From assembly GCF_039555335.1 (NCBI RefSeq), contig NC_092630.1:85256148-85320147 (forward strand): a stretch of DNA of 64,000 nt, read 5' to 3'. The stretch comes from Amphiura filiformis (taxonomy: Eukaryota > Echinodermata > Ophiuroidea > Amphilepidida > Amphiuridae). Every line of letters starts with the position of its first letter. Positions within the stretch are counted from its first letter, which is position 1. Below are positions 46,501-56,515 of this stretch, piece by piece. Below the pieces are notes generated by a model, which was not told the DNA's origin, did no database searches, and saw nothing but the letters and a program-made list of their open reading frames with translations. Both the position numbers and the translations under genes were made by a program.

Positions 46501-49424
46501 AACAATTTTAGTGTTGCAAATCGTGTTTTGCTAGAACTTGTGAATGTGATCTCTGCTAATTTGAACAGAAAACGCGAACATTTGAGTGATGTTTACGATG
46601 ATGAGCGCATGAACACACGAGGTCAAAAGCGCGTTAGCAGTCACACGTAACCACGGAAAATCGGGTCTTTTATATAGCGCTATTTTTCTCAAAAAGTAGA
46701 CCTAAAATATGGTGTCATTTTCAGATATGTTATGCAGAATTTTGTTGTGATTAAAATGATATCAAATATATATTTCAAAGTAAGACGTAACTCGACTTAT
46801 AGCCTAAAACGTGACCCCTGTTTTGCACGTAAAGTCTATGGAAAGCTATTTGGTGGCATGTACCCTTTAAGGAGCAATTCCATGCGTTTTTAGCGTCTTT
46901 ATCTATTTAAAATGCACGCGAAGAAATGAGGAAGGACATCAACAAGCGCGTGCATGGACGCCACCATGTTTTTCGCTGTACGTGCGTTTTCCGCGAATAG
47001 GCTTACTTTTATTTCCAATTTAATAAAAGTTCCGATTTTGGTAGAAGTTTGAAACCTTTTGATATGAATAAAGAAGAGTTTCAAAATATTGAAAACATTG
47101 TTTATTGGTGTTTAAATTACAAAGAAGTTTTTCAATTTCATTGTTATTTTTAACCAATTTTTTGTCATTTAAACTCAAGTTTTGGCCTTCAATTTTAATA
47201 AAATTACATAAAAAATTAGATTTAAGATATTTAAGTTTCTAGTTTGCTTTATTTATATCACTGTCCAGTATTTTAAATTGTTATAACATTCAAAGTTTAA
47301 TTTATATTAATATTTAATTTCAAATAGCCATTCATTACATTTGCTTTTTGGACAAAACGGGTTAAAAGTGACAATGGAGGGGGGGTAGGCCTACTTGATT
47401 GACATTTCTTGTCTTTTTAAATATTCTGCAGGTACTGAGAATGTTTTAATTTTGAAGTTATGCACTTGCAAAAGAAGTTCAAAGAACGTTTACTATTAAC
47501 ATCAATTAATATCTTCATGAAAATAGCAAATCAGCAACCATTGTGCATTCATGTGCATCAAAATGACGAAAAATGGCAATTGTCGGCTATCATGCTTGTG
47601 CTTGAAATCGGCATCCTGTCTAAAGTATGAAAGAAAATAACCCAAAATTTCTTACAATTAATTCAAAATGTAGTGAAAAAGATAACAAAATCATTTTCAA
47701 GGCCTAAAACGATGTTTTAGCCTCTTCAAGGGTTCATACCACTAAATCCGCGTGTGAAGCGGTTTCCGATAAAAGTTTATCACGACTATAGTCCCAACTT
47801 TGCATAAAAATGTGCAAAATCGGTACAATATTAACAATTTTAGTGTTGCAAATCGTGTTTTGCTAGAACTTGTGAATGTGATCTCTGCTAATTTGAACAG
47901 AAAACGCGAACATTTGAGTGATGTTTACGATGATGAGCGCATGAACACACGAGGTCAAAACGCGGTTAGCAGTCACACGTAACCACGGGAAAATCGGGTC
48001 TTTTTATATAGCGCTATTTTTCTCAAAAAGTAGACCTAAAATATGGTGTCATTTTCAGATATGTTATGCAGAATTTTGTTGTGATTAAAATGATATCAAA
48101 TATATATTTCAAAGTAAGAGGCGTAACTTCGACTTATAGCCTAAAACGTGACCCCTGTTTTGCACGTAAAGTCTATGGAAAGCTATTTGGTGGCATGTAC
48201 CCTTGACCCAAAATTCATCTTCTGACAAAAGGGAAACATGGTTTGACAAAAACTTTCATCCTTTTCACATAACAATTCCAGTTTACTTATTTGCTGGGAG
48301 AAAGCAGTTTTTTGTTATCGCTTGGGGAAAATCATTGTTTTTGCCTAAAATGGGCCCAAAATGGCCGAAAAATGGCAAAATTTGATCAAAATTAGCACAA
48401 AAATCACTTTTTTACCACCTTAAAATTTGAATTTTCATACAAAATTTCACAGATGTGTTGAAAATGATAACATACATAATATTCAACAAAAATTAGATTA
48501 AATTACAGTGAAAACAAAAAAAATTGACAGGGGGGCACAAAATTATCAAGTCCCCCATGCACTCCTATGGTAAGTCTTATCAGAGAAAATGGCCCAATGT
48601 TCCGACAGTAATTTCGTCATAACTTCACTTAGCAATACAGTAGAAGATTGGTTTTGGTGTCAAATTGTTTCTGAGAAGTTCTCTCTTCCAATAAACAACA
48701 ATTCATGTTAATAGAATGAATTTGAAATTTTTATGCCTGTCCCTATCTAAATCATGGCCACGCATGATACCCCCTTGAATGACCAGGCCCCCCCCCCCCC
48801 CCCGGGTTTTTGGCCAAATTTTGTCCTCGATTTTGCATGAATGAAAAAGGGGGTACCTGTAAAACTAGGCTGTATTTGATAAAAAAATCATTACGGGGTC
48901 TTTAAAAGATTTTTTAGTAACTCTGTCTCTCACTGACACTGTCTCTGATTTAGACTGATGGTTGCCAACTTTTGTGTTGAGTTGGGGCCCGGGAACAACA
49001 CTTGGCTTAAAAATTTACAAAACTTAAAAAAACAACTAGGGAATCCCTGCCTATGGAGCCCCGCCTACAAAAGTACGTCATAAAATGCCGGTCAATACGT
49101 CATAATACCGTACCGGCATTTCCCTTTCACATGTCTCATGCATGGGCCATGGTGTCTGTCACATCATGTTTTATTTAACAATGCTGTAAAATTCAAGAAA
49201 ATGTTATCTTAAACAAACAATAAATTCGTTGACACAAAAAAGGTAAAATTAACACTAAGCCTACCCTCCGTAGCTGCAGCAGAAATGCTTCTTGGTGTGG
49301 TTATTTGTGAATTTGTCGGTACCGGTGACACCGATTGAGAAGACACGGCTTCACATTTTGCCGGTGTGACGAATGGGTTGGTGAAATGGTTGCGTTTCGA
49401 GTGCTCAAATAGCGTCGAAAACAT
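34585..49424 (-). CDS. SLC25A3: Mitochondrial phosphate carrier protein (SLC25A3), seven coding exons
   Basis: Inner mitochondrial membrane carrier that imports phosphate with protons for ATP synthesis. Coding exons on the minus strand: 49265-49424, 40946-41067, 39835-40014, 39475-39656, 36370-36542, 35654-35764 and 34585-34757. They sum to 1101 bases (366 residues plus stop) with GT-AG introns in phases 1, 0, 0, 2, 1, 1. The N-terminus [14 protein letters not shown] resembles the vertebrate start MFSSVAHLARANPF, and AAATEEVSCEFG spans the first splice. Three carrier repeats are visible: PLDLVKCR at residues 85-92, PMEACKVR from 182 and HPADTVVS from 282; the third lacks the basic residue, as in vertebrate SLC25A3. 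Family-specific blocks are [34 protein letters not shown] and [12 protein letters not shown]. Length is close to the human protein (about 361). No break is seen. Introns hold many repeats; intron 1 is 8.2 kb. Confidence 0.95.
35987..36243. mobile_element. Palindromic MITE in SLC25A3 intron 5
   Basis: AATAAATTCTCGATCATGAG on the left is mirrored by CTCATGATCGAGAATTTAAT on the right, with further pairing out to TATAGCTAAAAT and ATTTTGGCTATA. About 257 bases. It creates an artificial extension of the exon 5 reading frame. Confidence 0.75.
36893..38437. mobile_element. Foldback MITE family FB, copy A, with Helitron inside
   Basis: Outer ends are TTAAGGGAACTGGAATGAGC and CATACCCCACCCCTTAA. The two arms are long inverted copies: left ATTGAAAATTTTGACCTTTC against right GAAAGGTCAAAATTTTCAAT, meeting near 37240. 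The right arm is split at 37388-38270 by a Helitron-like insertion. Further copies at 50074, 55400 and 59353 confirm the consensus. It lies in SLC25A3 intron 4. Confidence 0.85.
37388..38270 (+). mobile_element. Non-autonomous Helitron, copy inserted in foldback A
   Basis: Begins TCTTACTATAAATAGGG and ends ATCCCGCTAG, immediately after a GC-rich hairpin (GACCCGCG ... CGCGGGT). It sits between A and T with no target duplication: leaving it out restores ATCAATTTTTAATCATTTGC, which matches the uninterrupted copy at 50754-50772. TC start, CTAG end, 3' hairpin and A/T target are the Helitron signature. It carries a TATC/TATG microsatellite near the start but no Rep or helicase. Confidence 0.88.
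38463..39381. mobile_element. TTAA-target MITE family TA, copy 2, with insertion inside
   Basis: Ends are TTAAGGTGGTACTACACCCC and GGGGTGTAGTACCACCTTAA. The middle is replaced by a 701-bp insertion (38539-39239). Outside it, both arms match the copies at 31227 and 42334. It lies in SLC25A3 intron 4, only 26 bases downstream of foldback copy A. Confidence 0.83.
38539..39239 (-). mobile_element. Helitron-like insertion in MITE TA copy 2
   Basis: Read on the minus strand it starts TCTTAATACTAATTACGG and ends CCGCGAAATCTAG. It lies between A and T without target duplication: joining ATATATAA to TGAACC gives the same order as ATAAATAACGAACC in the intact copy near 42540. A strong 3' hairpin is not evident, which lowers confidence. 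It holds short tandem repeats of GAGCACGCGATAGTGCA near 39090-39140 and three TAGGCCTA words. Confidence 0.6.
41264..41345. repeat. Dispersed hairpin repeat, copy 1
   Basis: TTGTGCAGGTAACATAG is followed by TCTACCTGCACAAAG, forming a hairpin with a stem of at least 10 bases. The reverse complement of the same 80-bp stretch occurs at 62997-63078. A third TTGTGCAGGTA lies at about 41534. Located in SLC25A3 intron 1. Confidence 0.65.
42334..42685. mobile_element. TTAA-target MITE family TA, copy 3 (uninterrupted)
   Basis: TTAAGGGGGTACTACACCCC at the left and GGGGTGTAGTACCCCCTTAA at the right, with arms pairing over most of the length. It provides the empty-site sequence for the insertion at 38539-39239. 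Located in SLC25A3 intron 1. Confidence 0.87.
43070..43144 (-). tRNA. tRNA-like sequence, probably a pseudogene or SINE head
   Basis: On the minus strand 75 bases fold as a cloverleaf. Acceptor strands CTGACT and GGTCAG pair, a D arm AGCTCAGTTGGTGGAGC follows, and the T arm CCAGGTTCAAATCCTGG is perfect. A TTTTTT run follows the 3' end by about 10 bases, as for Pol III termination. The anticodon loop reads CCGGTGG, giving GGT (Thr) if functional, but position 33 is C instead of the near-universal U and the lowest stem pair is mismatched. I therefore favour a tRNA-derived relic. Located in SLC25A3 intron 1. Confidence 0.45.
44142..44329. repeat. Long inverted repeat, about 60-bp arms
   Basis: GGGTTGATAGTTGTGGAGAT at 44142 and ATCTCCACAACTATCAACCC ending at 44329 start arms that pair almost perfectly through TTCTAATTTGAAACTTGATT. 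The centre contains GGGTGGCGAGTTCAAAACAC, whose inverse occurs near 43185, so the full element may be larger. Probable MITE; ends not defined. Confidence 0.65.
44476..46121. repeat. Three-unit tandem array, 525-564 bp period
   Basis: Units begin TCATAACCTCATTAATAAAC or a variant at 44476, 45001 and 45565. Each continues through GATCCAATCA, GAGGTCATTAATATCTCACA and ATTGACTTCTGCG and closes with a long hairpin. In unit 2 this runs from ATTGTGAAAAATCTAAACAT to ATGTTTAGATTTTTCACAAT around a palindromic CCTCGG core. Units 2 and 3 are close to identical; unit 1 is diverged. It lies in SLC25A3 intron 1. No coding content. Confidence 0.8.
46397..46868. mobile_element. 472-bp repeat with inverted ends, copy 1
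   Basis: Starts GGGTTCATACCACTAAAT and ends ATTTGGTGGCATGTACCC, an imperfect inverted repeat of about 20 bases. The copy at 47728-48204 is nearly identical over its whole length. Most likely a MITE with a small family; target duplications are unclear. Located in SLC25A3 intron 1. Confidence 0.7.
46869..47727. other. Spacer between the two 472-bp repeats
   Basis: About 860 AT-rich bases with no recognised gene, exon or element. Confidence 0.4.
47728..48204. mobile_element. 472-bp repeat with inverted ends, copy 2
   Basis: Same orientation and nearly the same sequence as copy 1 (46397-46868), with only scattered single-base and very short length differences. The high identity suggests recent mobility or a recent segmental duplication. 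Confidence 0.7.
48788..48803. repeat. Poly-C run
   Basis: Sixteen C residues in a row, followed by GGG. A possible sequencing weak point. Confidence 0.9.
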
Positions 49425-49554
49425 TTTGGATCTGAATCAAAAGGATAAGCATAAGAGAAATGTTTATTGACTTTCATAAAATCAAATTATGACAAATATA
49501 ATTACGATCAATTCGGTAATTAAATCACAAAAAGTGCCTTCTATTTCCACTCAC

Positions 49555-49620
49555 CTTGTTCAGTGATCGCGTGCCGGTGTAAGGAACGATTGATCGATGT
49601 ATCGAAAATGACGTCAAAAT
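49555..49620 (-). other. SLC25A3: Probable 5' non-coding exon of SLC25A3
   Basis: On the minus strand GAACAAG is followed by GTGAGTGG, an excellent splice donor (exon end at 49555). The first coding exon is preceded by CTTTTGATTCAG, a good acceptor, 7 bases before its ATG. This implies a short non-coding exon and a first intron of about 120 bases. The upstream edge is not visible, so the given end is approximate. Confidence 0.45.
49609..49616. promoter_or_regulatory. CRE-type site upstream of SLC25A3
   Basis: TGACGTCA, the full palindromic cAMP response element, lies about 55 bases upstream of the probable splice donor of the 5' exon. CREs are usual in proximal promoters of housekeeping genes. 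Its function here is inference. Confidence 0.4.
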
Positions 49621-50073
49621 TACTGTCCTTGTTCAGCTTTTGTTTAATTTTATATAATTAATCTACCATTCTAATTGATTCTTTTTTGCTTATCAACTTA
49701 CGAAATTTTAATTTCAAATGAAATATAATTTATTTTGTACAATTAGCTTGATTCATTGGTTTTAACCATATAAATACTACGTTTAAAGAAAATCTAGTTG
49801 TTCAGTCGTGTTCTCAAATGCTAAGAAAATTTGTCAAATTTAGTGATTTTAAGCCTAAGCGCTGGAACCCCAGGGGGTACCTGGTACCAGTGGCGTATAG
49901 GGGTGGAGCCAAGGTACGGGAAACTCGCCAAAAGTTTAACCCGCCAAGGCGTTGGGGGGAAATCTTGATGGGACAAAGGGGAAAGAGAAAGGAAAGGGAA
50001 AATCACTGATCCGAGCTGTAGAAGTCTCTGTTCGAACTTCGAAGTCATGATAGGCCTAATATTTATCTTTTTT

Positions 50074-50919
50074 TTAAGGTATCTAAAATGAGCGTTTATT
50101 GCGTTTCGACAGTATTTTTTGTGGGACATGAGAGCACCTCAGACCTATCGAATTGCATTCTGAATACGAAGCATGTCTTTCTGATGTCAAATAATTTTCA
50201 TTTTTTGAAAATCACGATATAATACAAATTTTATGACAAATTATAAAAATTTGATATTTTTCAAATTTTTGATATACTCTCTAAATTCCAGGGACTTATT
50301 AGAAGGACAAAACTTTGAAAAGACTTAAAATTCAAATCTAATGGATTTAAATTTTACTCTAATAAAGATTTGAATTTTAAGTCTTTTCAAAGTTTTGTCC
50401 TGCTAATAAGTCTCTTAGACTTATTTTTAAATCTTAGGAATTTAGAGAGTATAACAACAGTCCTCGAAGTAAATTATATAAATCTAATGATATATTCTTA
50501 AAGTGTATGTAGCAGGGAGGAAAAGCCGACGGTCAATTGAAAATGTTGAACTTTCATATTGAAGATATGGATTTTTTTCCTAAAAAGACCTTATTTTTTT
50601 TAGTGTTTTGGGGGAAAAATCCATATCTTCAATACGTAAGGTCAAAATTTTCAATTGATCGTCGGCTTTTCATCGCACCTACATATACTTTAAGTATAAA
50701 TCATCAGATTTATAAAGTTTACTTCAAGTACTGTTAAATATCAAAAATATCAATTTTAATGATTTGCCATAAAATGTGTATTAAATTGCGAATTTCAAAA
50801 ATCAAAATTATTTGATATCAGAATGACATTCTTCGTATTCAGAATGCAATTCGATATGTATGATGTGCTCGAATGTCCCAAAATAAATACTGTCCAAACG
50901 TTCATACCCCAGCTCAAAG
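50074..50919. mobile_element. Foldback MITE family FB, copy B
   Basis: Left end TTAAGGTATCTAAAATGAGC; right end CAAACGTTCATACCCC. The arms are inverted copies meeting near 50600. A small MITE (50277-50449) interrupts the left arm. The right end joins directly to the start of a LINE at about 50920. Confidence 0.83.
50277..50449. mobile_element. 173-bp TA-target MITE inside foldback B
   Basis: CTCTCTAAATTCC at the left is mirrored by GGAATTTAGAGAG at the right, with TA on both sides (50275-50276, 50450-50451). Leaving it out restores GATATATAACAGTCC, which is exactly the sequence in foldback copies A and C. TA duplication and short inverted ends indicate a Tc1/mariner-type MITE. Confidence 0.9.
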
Positions 50920-52796
50920 GTACAAACAATGCCGGAAACAATGATAATGTAAATGATAATGTAAGCAACTCTATAAAAAATGGTGATGCTGTAAACATAG
51001 GTATAAACAATGACTATGTAAACAACTCTATAAAAAATGGTGATGATGTAAACAAAGGTATGAATAATGATGATATACAATATGGTGATGTACTATTAGT
51101 TGTAAAGAAAAGTGTGAACAATGACAAACTAAATTATAATGTAAATAGTGATGTTAGAAATAATGTGAATGATGATGATATAAACAATCTTAATGTTAAT
51201 AACTTAATAAATAATGATATTGATAATTACAGTGATAGCAATACAAATGATAATCTAAACAACCATGATATTGATAGTGTATCCAACCAATATACTGGTA
51301 GTATTGATGTACATGTAGATACTGTTATTTCTGTTGACTCACATGACTTTGATACTTTGGTAAACAGATAAGTGCTGAAAATACAACAAATAGTTCTCAA
51401 AATGTATCCCATAATCCTGTTTCAACCATAAATATCCAAGATGCATACAAGGTTCTTCGTGATTTAAGTACTGGTCTAATTATTGGACAACTCAATATTT
51501 GTAGCTTGATTGAACACTTTGATGAGTTGAAGCATATTTTAAATTCTAACTCTTTTGATGTTTTTGGACTTAATGAAACATTCCTGTCTGATAATGTTAC
51601 TGATAATTATATTAATGTTGATAACTTTTATGTTTATAGGAAGGATAGAAAGTGCTTTATGTAAATAAGCATTGTAAGCATGTTGTAAGAGATGATTTAA
51701 GTTCTGAGAAACTTGAACTGTTAACTATTGAATTAATGCCTTTGAAAAGGAAACCCACTATTGTTGTATTATGGTATAGAGTGCCTGGTTCATGTATTGA
51801 TTTATTTGATCATCTTCAGCAACTTCTTCAAGTTATTGAATCTGAAGGAAAGGATTATATCCTAATGGGTGACCTTAATTGTGATCTTTTGACAACCACA
51901 CCCCACTGTTATACTAAAAGACTTAATTATATCAGTGAAAGTTTTAATCTCAAACAAATTATAACAGAACCTACCAGGATAACTGAAACTAGTGAAACAC
52001 TTCTTGATGTAATTTACTGTTCTAATGCCTCCAAAGTTTGTAAGTCAGGTGTTATACATGCTGGTATAAGTGATCATTCAGTTACATATGCAATTCTTGG
52101 TAAAATTAAAAATAGTGTTGGTAGTAAAGTAAACATAGACAGTAGTAATAAGCATGATCATAATTATAAAATATCTCGTTCTTATAAGAATTTTAATGAG
52201 CAAGACTTCTTGCAAGATTTAGCTCTAACTGATTGGAATCCTGTAATTAATACTGGTGATGTTGAAGTATCTGCTGAACTTTTTGAGGAAATATTCTTGG
52301 ATGTTATTGACAAACATGTACCGTTTAAAAAGAGTAGAATTCGCAAGAAAACTTCACCATGGATGACTAATGAGGTTCTTGATATGATGCGCGAGCGAGA
52401 CAGGCTGAAGGTTATAGCTATTAAATCAGGTAATGATCACTCTTGTTGGGAAAATTACAGGAAAGCTAGAAATAATACTAATAAGATTATAAAGAGTAAA
52501 AAGAAAGAATTCTTAAATCAAGGTTTCAATAAACATAAAAATAACATTAAAAAGACATGGGAACACCTTAGACATGTTGTTCCATCTAAAAATAAAGATA
52601 CTAAAATTCCCTCCATTAATACTAAAAATGGTCCTGTAACTGAATCTAAAGACAAAGCTGATGAATTAAATAAATTCTTTTCAGAAATAGGTTCAACACT
52701 TGCTGATAATATTGATGAAAATGATTTTTGTGATTATAAGAAAACTAGTAATATTAACAAACCTACATTTAACTTAGTTCATGTGAATTATGATTA

Positions 52797-53187
52797 GGCC
52801 AAATAAAAAAATAAACATGTTTCACGTCCCCTCCCGCTTCCTTTTTTGAGGTTTTCTCAAATAAATTTTTATTTTTTTGAAATTCAGTTATAACTTTTCA
52901 CAAAATATGTCTAGGAAGTTGGGATGCTTTCTATAGCCTTGTTAAGATACAAGAAACATTTTAGGAAGGTTTTGTGATCATTAGAGGGGTGTAACTCTCA
53001 GAACAACAAATAAAAAAGGGCCTCCTCCTTTTTCCAGGCATTATTGTATGTACGGATTGTACGCTAAAACAGCTCTAAGTATGGGTATTTACACCAATTT
53101 TGCGATAAAAATAGAAAATAAAAAGCCCCTCTTCCTCCTTTTTTTCGAAAACCCGGACGTGAAACATGTTTTATTTTTTACTTGGCC
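52797..53187. mobile_element. 391-bp PIF/Harbinger-type MITE in the LINE
   Basis: GGCCAAATAAAAAAATAAAC at the left and GTTTTATTTTTTACTTGGCC at the right are inverted ends that continue into ACATGTTTCACGTCC. TTA flanks both sides (52794-52796, 53188-53190), the 3-bp target duplication of PIF/Harbinger elements. Leaving it out joins LVHVNYD to FNQLTKLSDDKATG in the LINE protein, which confirms the insertion. Confidence 0.9.
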
Positions 53188-54989
53188 TTATGTATTCAAT
53201 CAATTAACAAAACTATCTGATGACAAAGCTACTGGCTTGGACAACATACCATCTAAACTACTTAAATTAGCTGCTCCTGTCATTACACCAATAATCACTC
53301 ATCTAATTAATCACTCGTTCACAACATGTAAATTCCCAAGTTGTTGGAAAAGAGCTTAAATAATTCCTGTTTTTAAGGCTGGGGATCCTAGTAGTGACCC
53401 TAGCAACTATAGGCCAATTTCAATTCTTGTTGTTATTTCTAAAATTGCTGAAAGGGCTGTTTTGATCAGTTATATAATTACTTAAATGATAACAAATTAA
53501 TCAACATTAATCAATCAGGTTTCCGTCCATCTCATTCCACCAGTTCTGCCTTAATTAACATCACTGAAGATTGGTATAATGAAATAGATAAGGAAATCTA
53601 ATTGGCCTTTGTTCACTTGATCTAAAGAAGGCTTTTGATACAGTAAACCATGAAATTTTCTTAGATAAACTTAAATTATATGGAATTGGTAAACATTGTA
53701 TTCAGTGGTTTAAAAGCTATCTTACTGGACGTTCCCAATGTACTACTGTTAATGGTACTCTATCTGATACGTGTGAAATAACATGTGGAATGCCACAAGG
53801 GTCAATCGATGGCCCACTTGCTTTTCTTATTTATATTAATGATTTGCCAAATTATGTCACACACTGTAAGGTTAATATGTATGCTGATGATACTGTAATA
53901 TATTATGCCTCTAACTCAACTAAGGAAATCATGAATTGTATAAATGAGGATCTTAACATAATAAGTAATTGGCTGAAAAGCAACAAACTTAGTCTTAACA
54001 CTGATAAATCTGAATTCATGCTCATAGGATCTAGGCAGCGTTTGCAATCTGTTAAAGATGATATTCACGATGTTTCTGTAACTATAAATGGTTAAACAAG
54101 TTAATGAATGTAAACATTTAGGTGTCATCATTGATGACACATTGACATGGAATCGGCAAATTGATCAAGTTCGTAAGAAATCTCTCAAAGGTATGTTTAT
54201 GTTGAAGAAATGTAAATCTAATTTTATTTCTACAGATATTTTGAATATGGTTTATAATGCAATTGTACTTCCTCACCTTGAATATTGTAATGTTGTTTGG
54301 GGAAATTGTGGTATGTCTATAGCAAAGAGATTACAAATTATCCAAAACAGAGCTGCTCGCATTATTTGTGGAGCTCCATGGGATACCTCCAGTGCCATTG
54401 TCCTAGATCAGCTCAATTGGAAGCCACTTTCTCACAGACATCAGTATAATACCTCAATTTGGATTTATAAAATTTTGAATAACTTAGCACCTCCTTAGCT
54501 TTCAACTGTTTCCTCATTTTCTAATAATAAATACAATTTTCGGCAAAGTAAAAATAATGTTTTCATCCCACAGCCTAAAACTGATTTCAAAAAACGTAGC
54601 TTATCATATAGAGGTGCAATCTTATGGAATAGTCTTGATGATAGGGTCACAGATTCACCTAATTTATTTACTTTCAAAAATATGCTGAAAGATGCTTCAT
54701 TTTAATTCTTTTCAGTTTTTGTTTATACATGTAAGTTTATAAATTCTTTCATTTTCCCCTTGTATGTTATAAGTTTTATGATGTTTTGTATCTCTTAACA
54801 ATTCATTTGATATTTTTATGAAGTATTGCTTGTAAACAGTTTTACAAGGTAACCTAATATAAGCTTATATGATCTTTTGTATCTCTTAACAATTCTTTTG
54901 ATATTTTGTATAACATATCTCTTGTAAACATGTTTTGTTAAATATTTGTCAGTACTGTAATTTGTATCCACGGCCCCAAGGAAGAACAA

Positions 54990-55305
54990 AAAAAAAAAAA
55001 ATAAATGTTGGTATTTATACAGCGCCTTTCACATGTGAACATGTACCAAAGCGCTTTACATTTATTCCGCCGTCATTAGAATATGTCAGCTGCCATACAA
55101 TGCCCAAGGCATGCTCATACCTTTGGGCGGCGCTCAATGGACAGTATTCATAACAGCTCCCCATTTCACACCTGGGTGGAGAGGAGTAATCGAGATAAAG
55201 TGCCTTACTCAAGGGCACAACACGATGGCGTCGCCGGGGCTCGAACCCGCAACCTTCTGATTATGAGTCCTAGTCCTAGCCCGTTCCGCTCGGCCACCGT
55301 GCTCC
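54990..55305 (-). mobile_element. tRNA-headed SINE in the LINE 3' UTR
   Basis: On the minus strand the head starts GGAGCACGGTGGCCGAGCGG (A box TGGCCGAGCGG) and has the B box GGTTCGAGCCC near 55240, as in a Ser/Leu-type tRNA. The body contains GTGCCCTTGAGTAAGGCACT, similar to the conserved central segment of V-SINE-like families. The tail forms a GCGCT hairpin and ends GTATAAATACCAACA and a T-rich run. GAACAA occurs at both edges and may be the target duplication. Confidence 0.8.
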
Positions 55306-55399
55306 CGAACAACCTAGGGTTGAAGTGGGCCCACCGTGGCTAAATAAAGTTGAATCTGAATCTTAAGATAATCGGCCTATTGAACTTAAATTGGCGTTT

Positions 55400-55876
55400 T
55401 TAAGGGATCTAAAATGAGCGTTTATTGCGTTTCGACAGTATTCTTTGTGGGACATGAGAGCACCTCAGACCTATCGAATTGCATTCTGAATACGAAGCAT
55501 GTCTTTCTGATATCAAATAATTTACATTTTTTGAAAATCACAATATAATACAAAATTTTATGACAAATTATAAAAAATTGATATTTTTCAAATTTTTGAT
55601 ATATAACAGTCCTCGAAGTAAATTATATAAATCTAATGATATATTCTTAAAGTATATGTAGCAGGGAGGAAAAGCCGACGGTCAATTGAAAATTTTGACC
55701 TTTCATATTGAAGATATGGATTTTTTTCCCAAAAAGACCTAATTTTTTTTTGGTGTTTTGGGAAAAAAATCCATATCTTCAATACGAAAGGTCAAAATTT
55801 TCAATTGATCGTCGGCTTTTCATCCCACCTACATACACTTTAAGTATCAAAAATATCAATTTTTAATGATTAGTAA
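55400..55876. mobile_element. Foldback MITE family FB, copy C, right end lost
   Basis: Left end TTAAGGGATCTAAAATGAGC, full left arm and the first part of the right arm (to CAATTTTTAATGATT). The right terminus is missing; a Tc1-type element starts a few bases further on. Confidence 0.82.
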
Positions 55877-56034
55877 TACAATGACACCCCATTTGAAACA
55901 ATTTTTTTTCACGGCTGAGTACACGCCTTGTGAATGAAGTGGGGTCTCAAACAGAATTTGCCAAATTGACCATTATTCTGTGCTCAAACAACCCTGCCAC
56001 TAACCTCCGATACACATCGACATGGCCTGGCTAA

Positions 56035-56515
56035 AGCTGAATTTATACTCGATCGCCGAGCGATGCGATTAATCGCTTTTGAAAAAGCGATTTGCAATCG
56101 CCGGATTTTGCGATGCATCGCCCGTCGCTTTTGCATTTATAAATACTTATCACGGCGATAGCGATTGCAGACGACAAATAAAATATTCTAAATGCTACAA
56201 AATACATTTTTAAAACATCAGTTGCTGTCAATAATTATTGCTTTGAATTAATTCATCATCAAAAGTTAAAAATCGAGAAAGGTAAATTAATTAGCCAAAT
56301 AATAGATCCAGTTGGTTGTATATGATTGGTTGACGCATTCACGTGTCAAGCGATATCGCTGGGAAGTTGAGATTTCTTCAACTTGCAAAAGCGACGTCGT
56401 TTTTGCCTCCGCGATTTGAATCGATTGATCGGCTTGACGCTCTGGAAATGTAAGTAAACATTGAGCATGCGTGAAAATCGCTTTTCTGCAAAAGCGATTG
56501 AGTATAAATTCAGCT
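56035..56515. mobile_element. 481-bp Harbinger-like MITE with GCGAT-rich ends
   Basis: AGCTGAATTTATACTCGATC at the left and TTGAGTATAAATTCAGCT at the right are inverted ends, with TAA on both sides (56032-56034, 56516-56518). The subterminal zones hold many copies of GCGAT or its complement ATCGC on both strands. A 3-bp TAA/TTA duplication points to PIF/Harbinger. Confidence 0.8.

Larger units (their letters stand above)
50920..55363 (+). mobile_element. CR1/L2-like LINE carrying a MITE and a SINE
   Basis: Order on the plus strand: an Asn/Asp-rich repetitive region (50920-51371); endonuclease (IIGQLNICSLIEHF, FDVFGLNETFLSD, then from 51652 MGDLNCDLL and AGISDHSVTYA); reverse transcriptase (DDKATGLDNIPSKLLKL, FRPSHSTSSAL, MPQGSIDGPLAFLIYINDLP, MYADDTVIYYA); C-terminal part (KHLGVIIDDTLTW, LQIIQNRAARIICG, YRGAILWNSL). 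The frame is broken near 51650 (a short deletion in the endonuclease), 53358 and around 53600. A Harbinger-type MITE (52797-53187) and a SINE (about 54990-55305) are later insertions. The 3' end GGCTAAATAAAGTTGAATCT follows the SINE. The 3' UTR holds a 91-bp tandem duplication (about 54784-54965). Confidence 0.85.

Noticed and set aside
46397-48204. LTR pair around an 860-bp interior
   Set aside because: The repeats lack TG...CA ends, have their own inverted termini, and the interior holds no retroelement sequence.
55083-55343. Open frame with GVAGARTRNLLI
   Set aside because: It is a translation of the tRNA-derived SINE head, a common annotation artefact.
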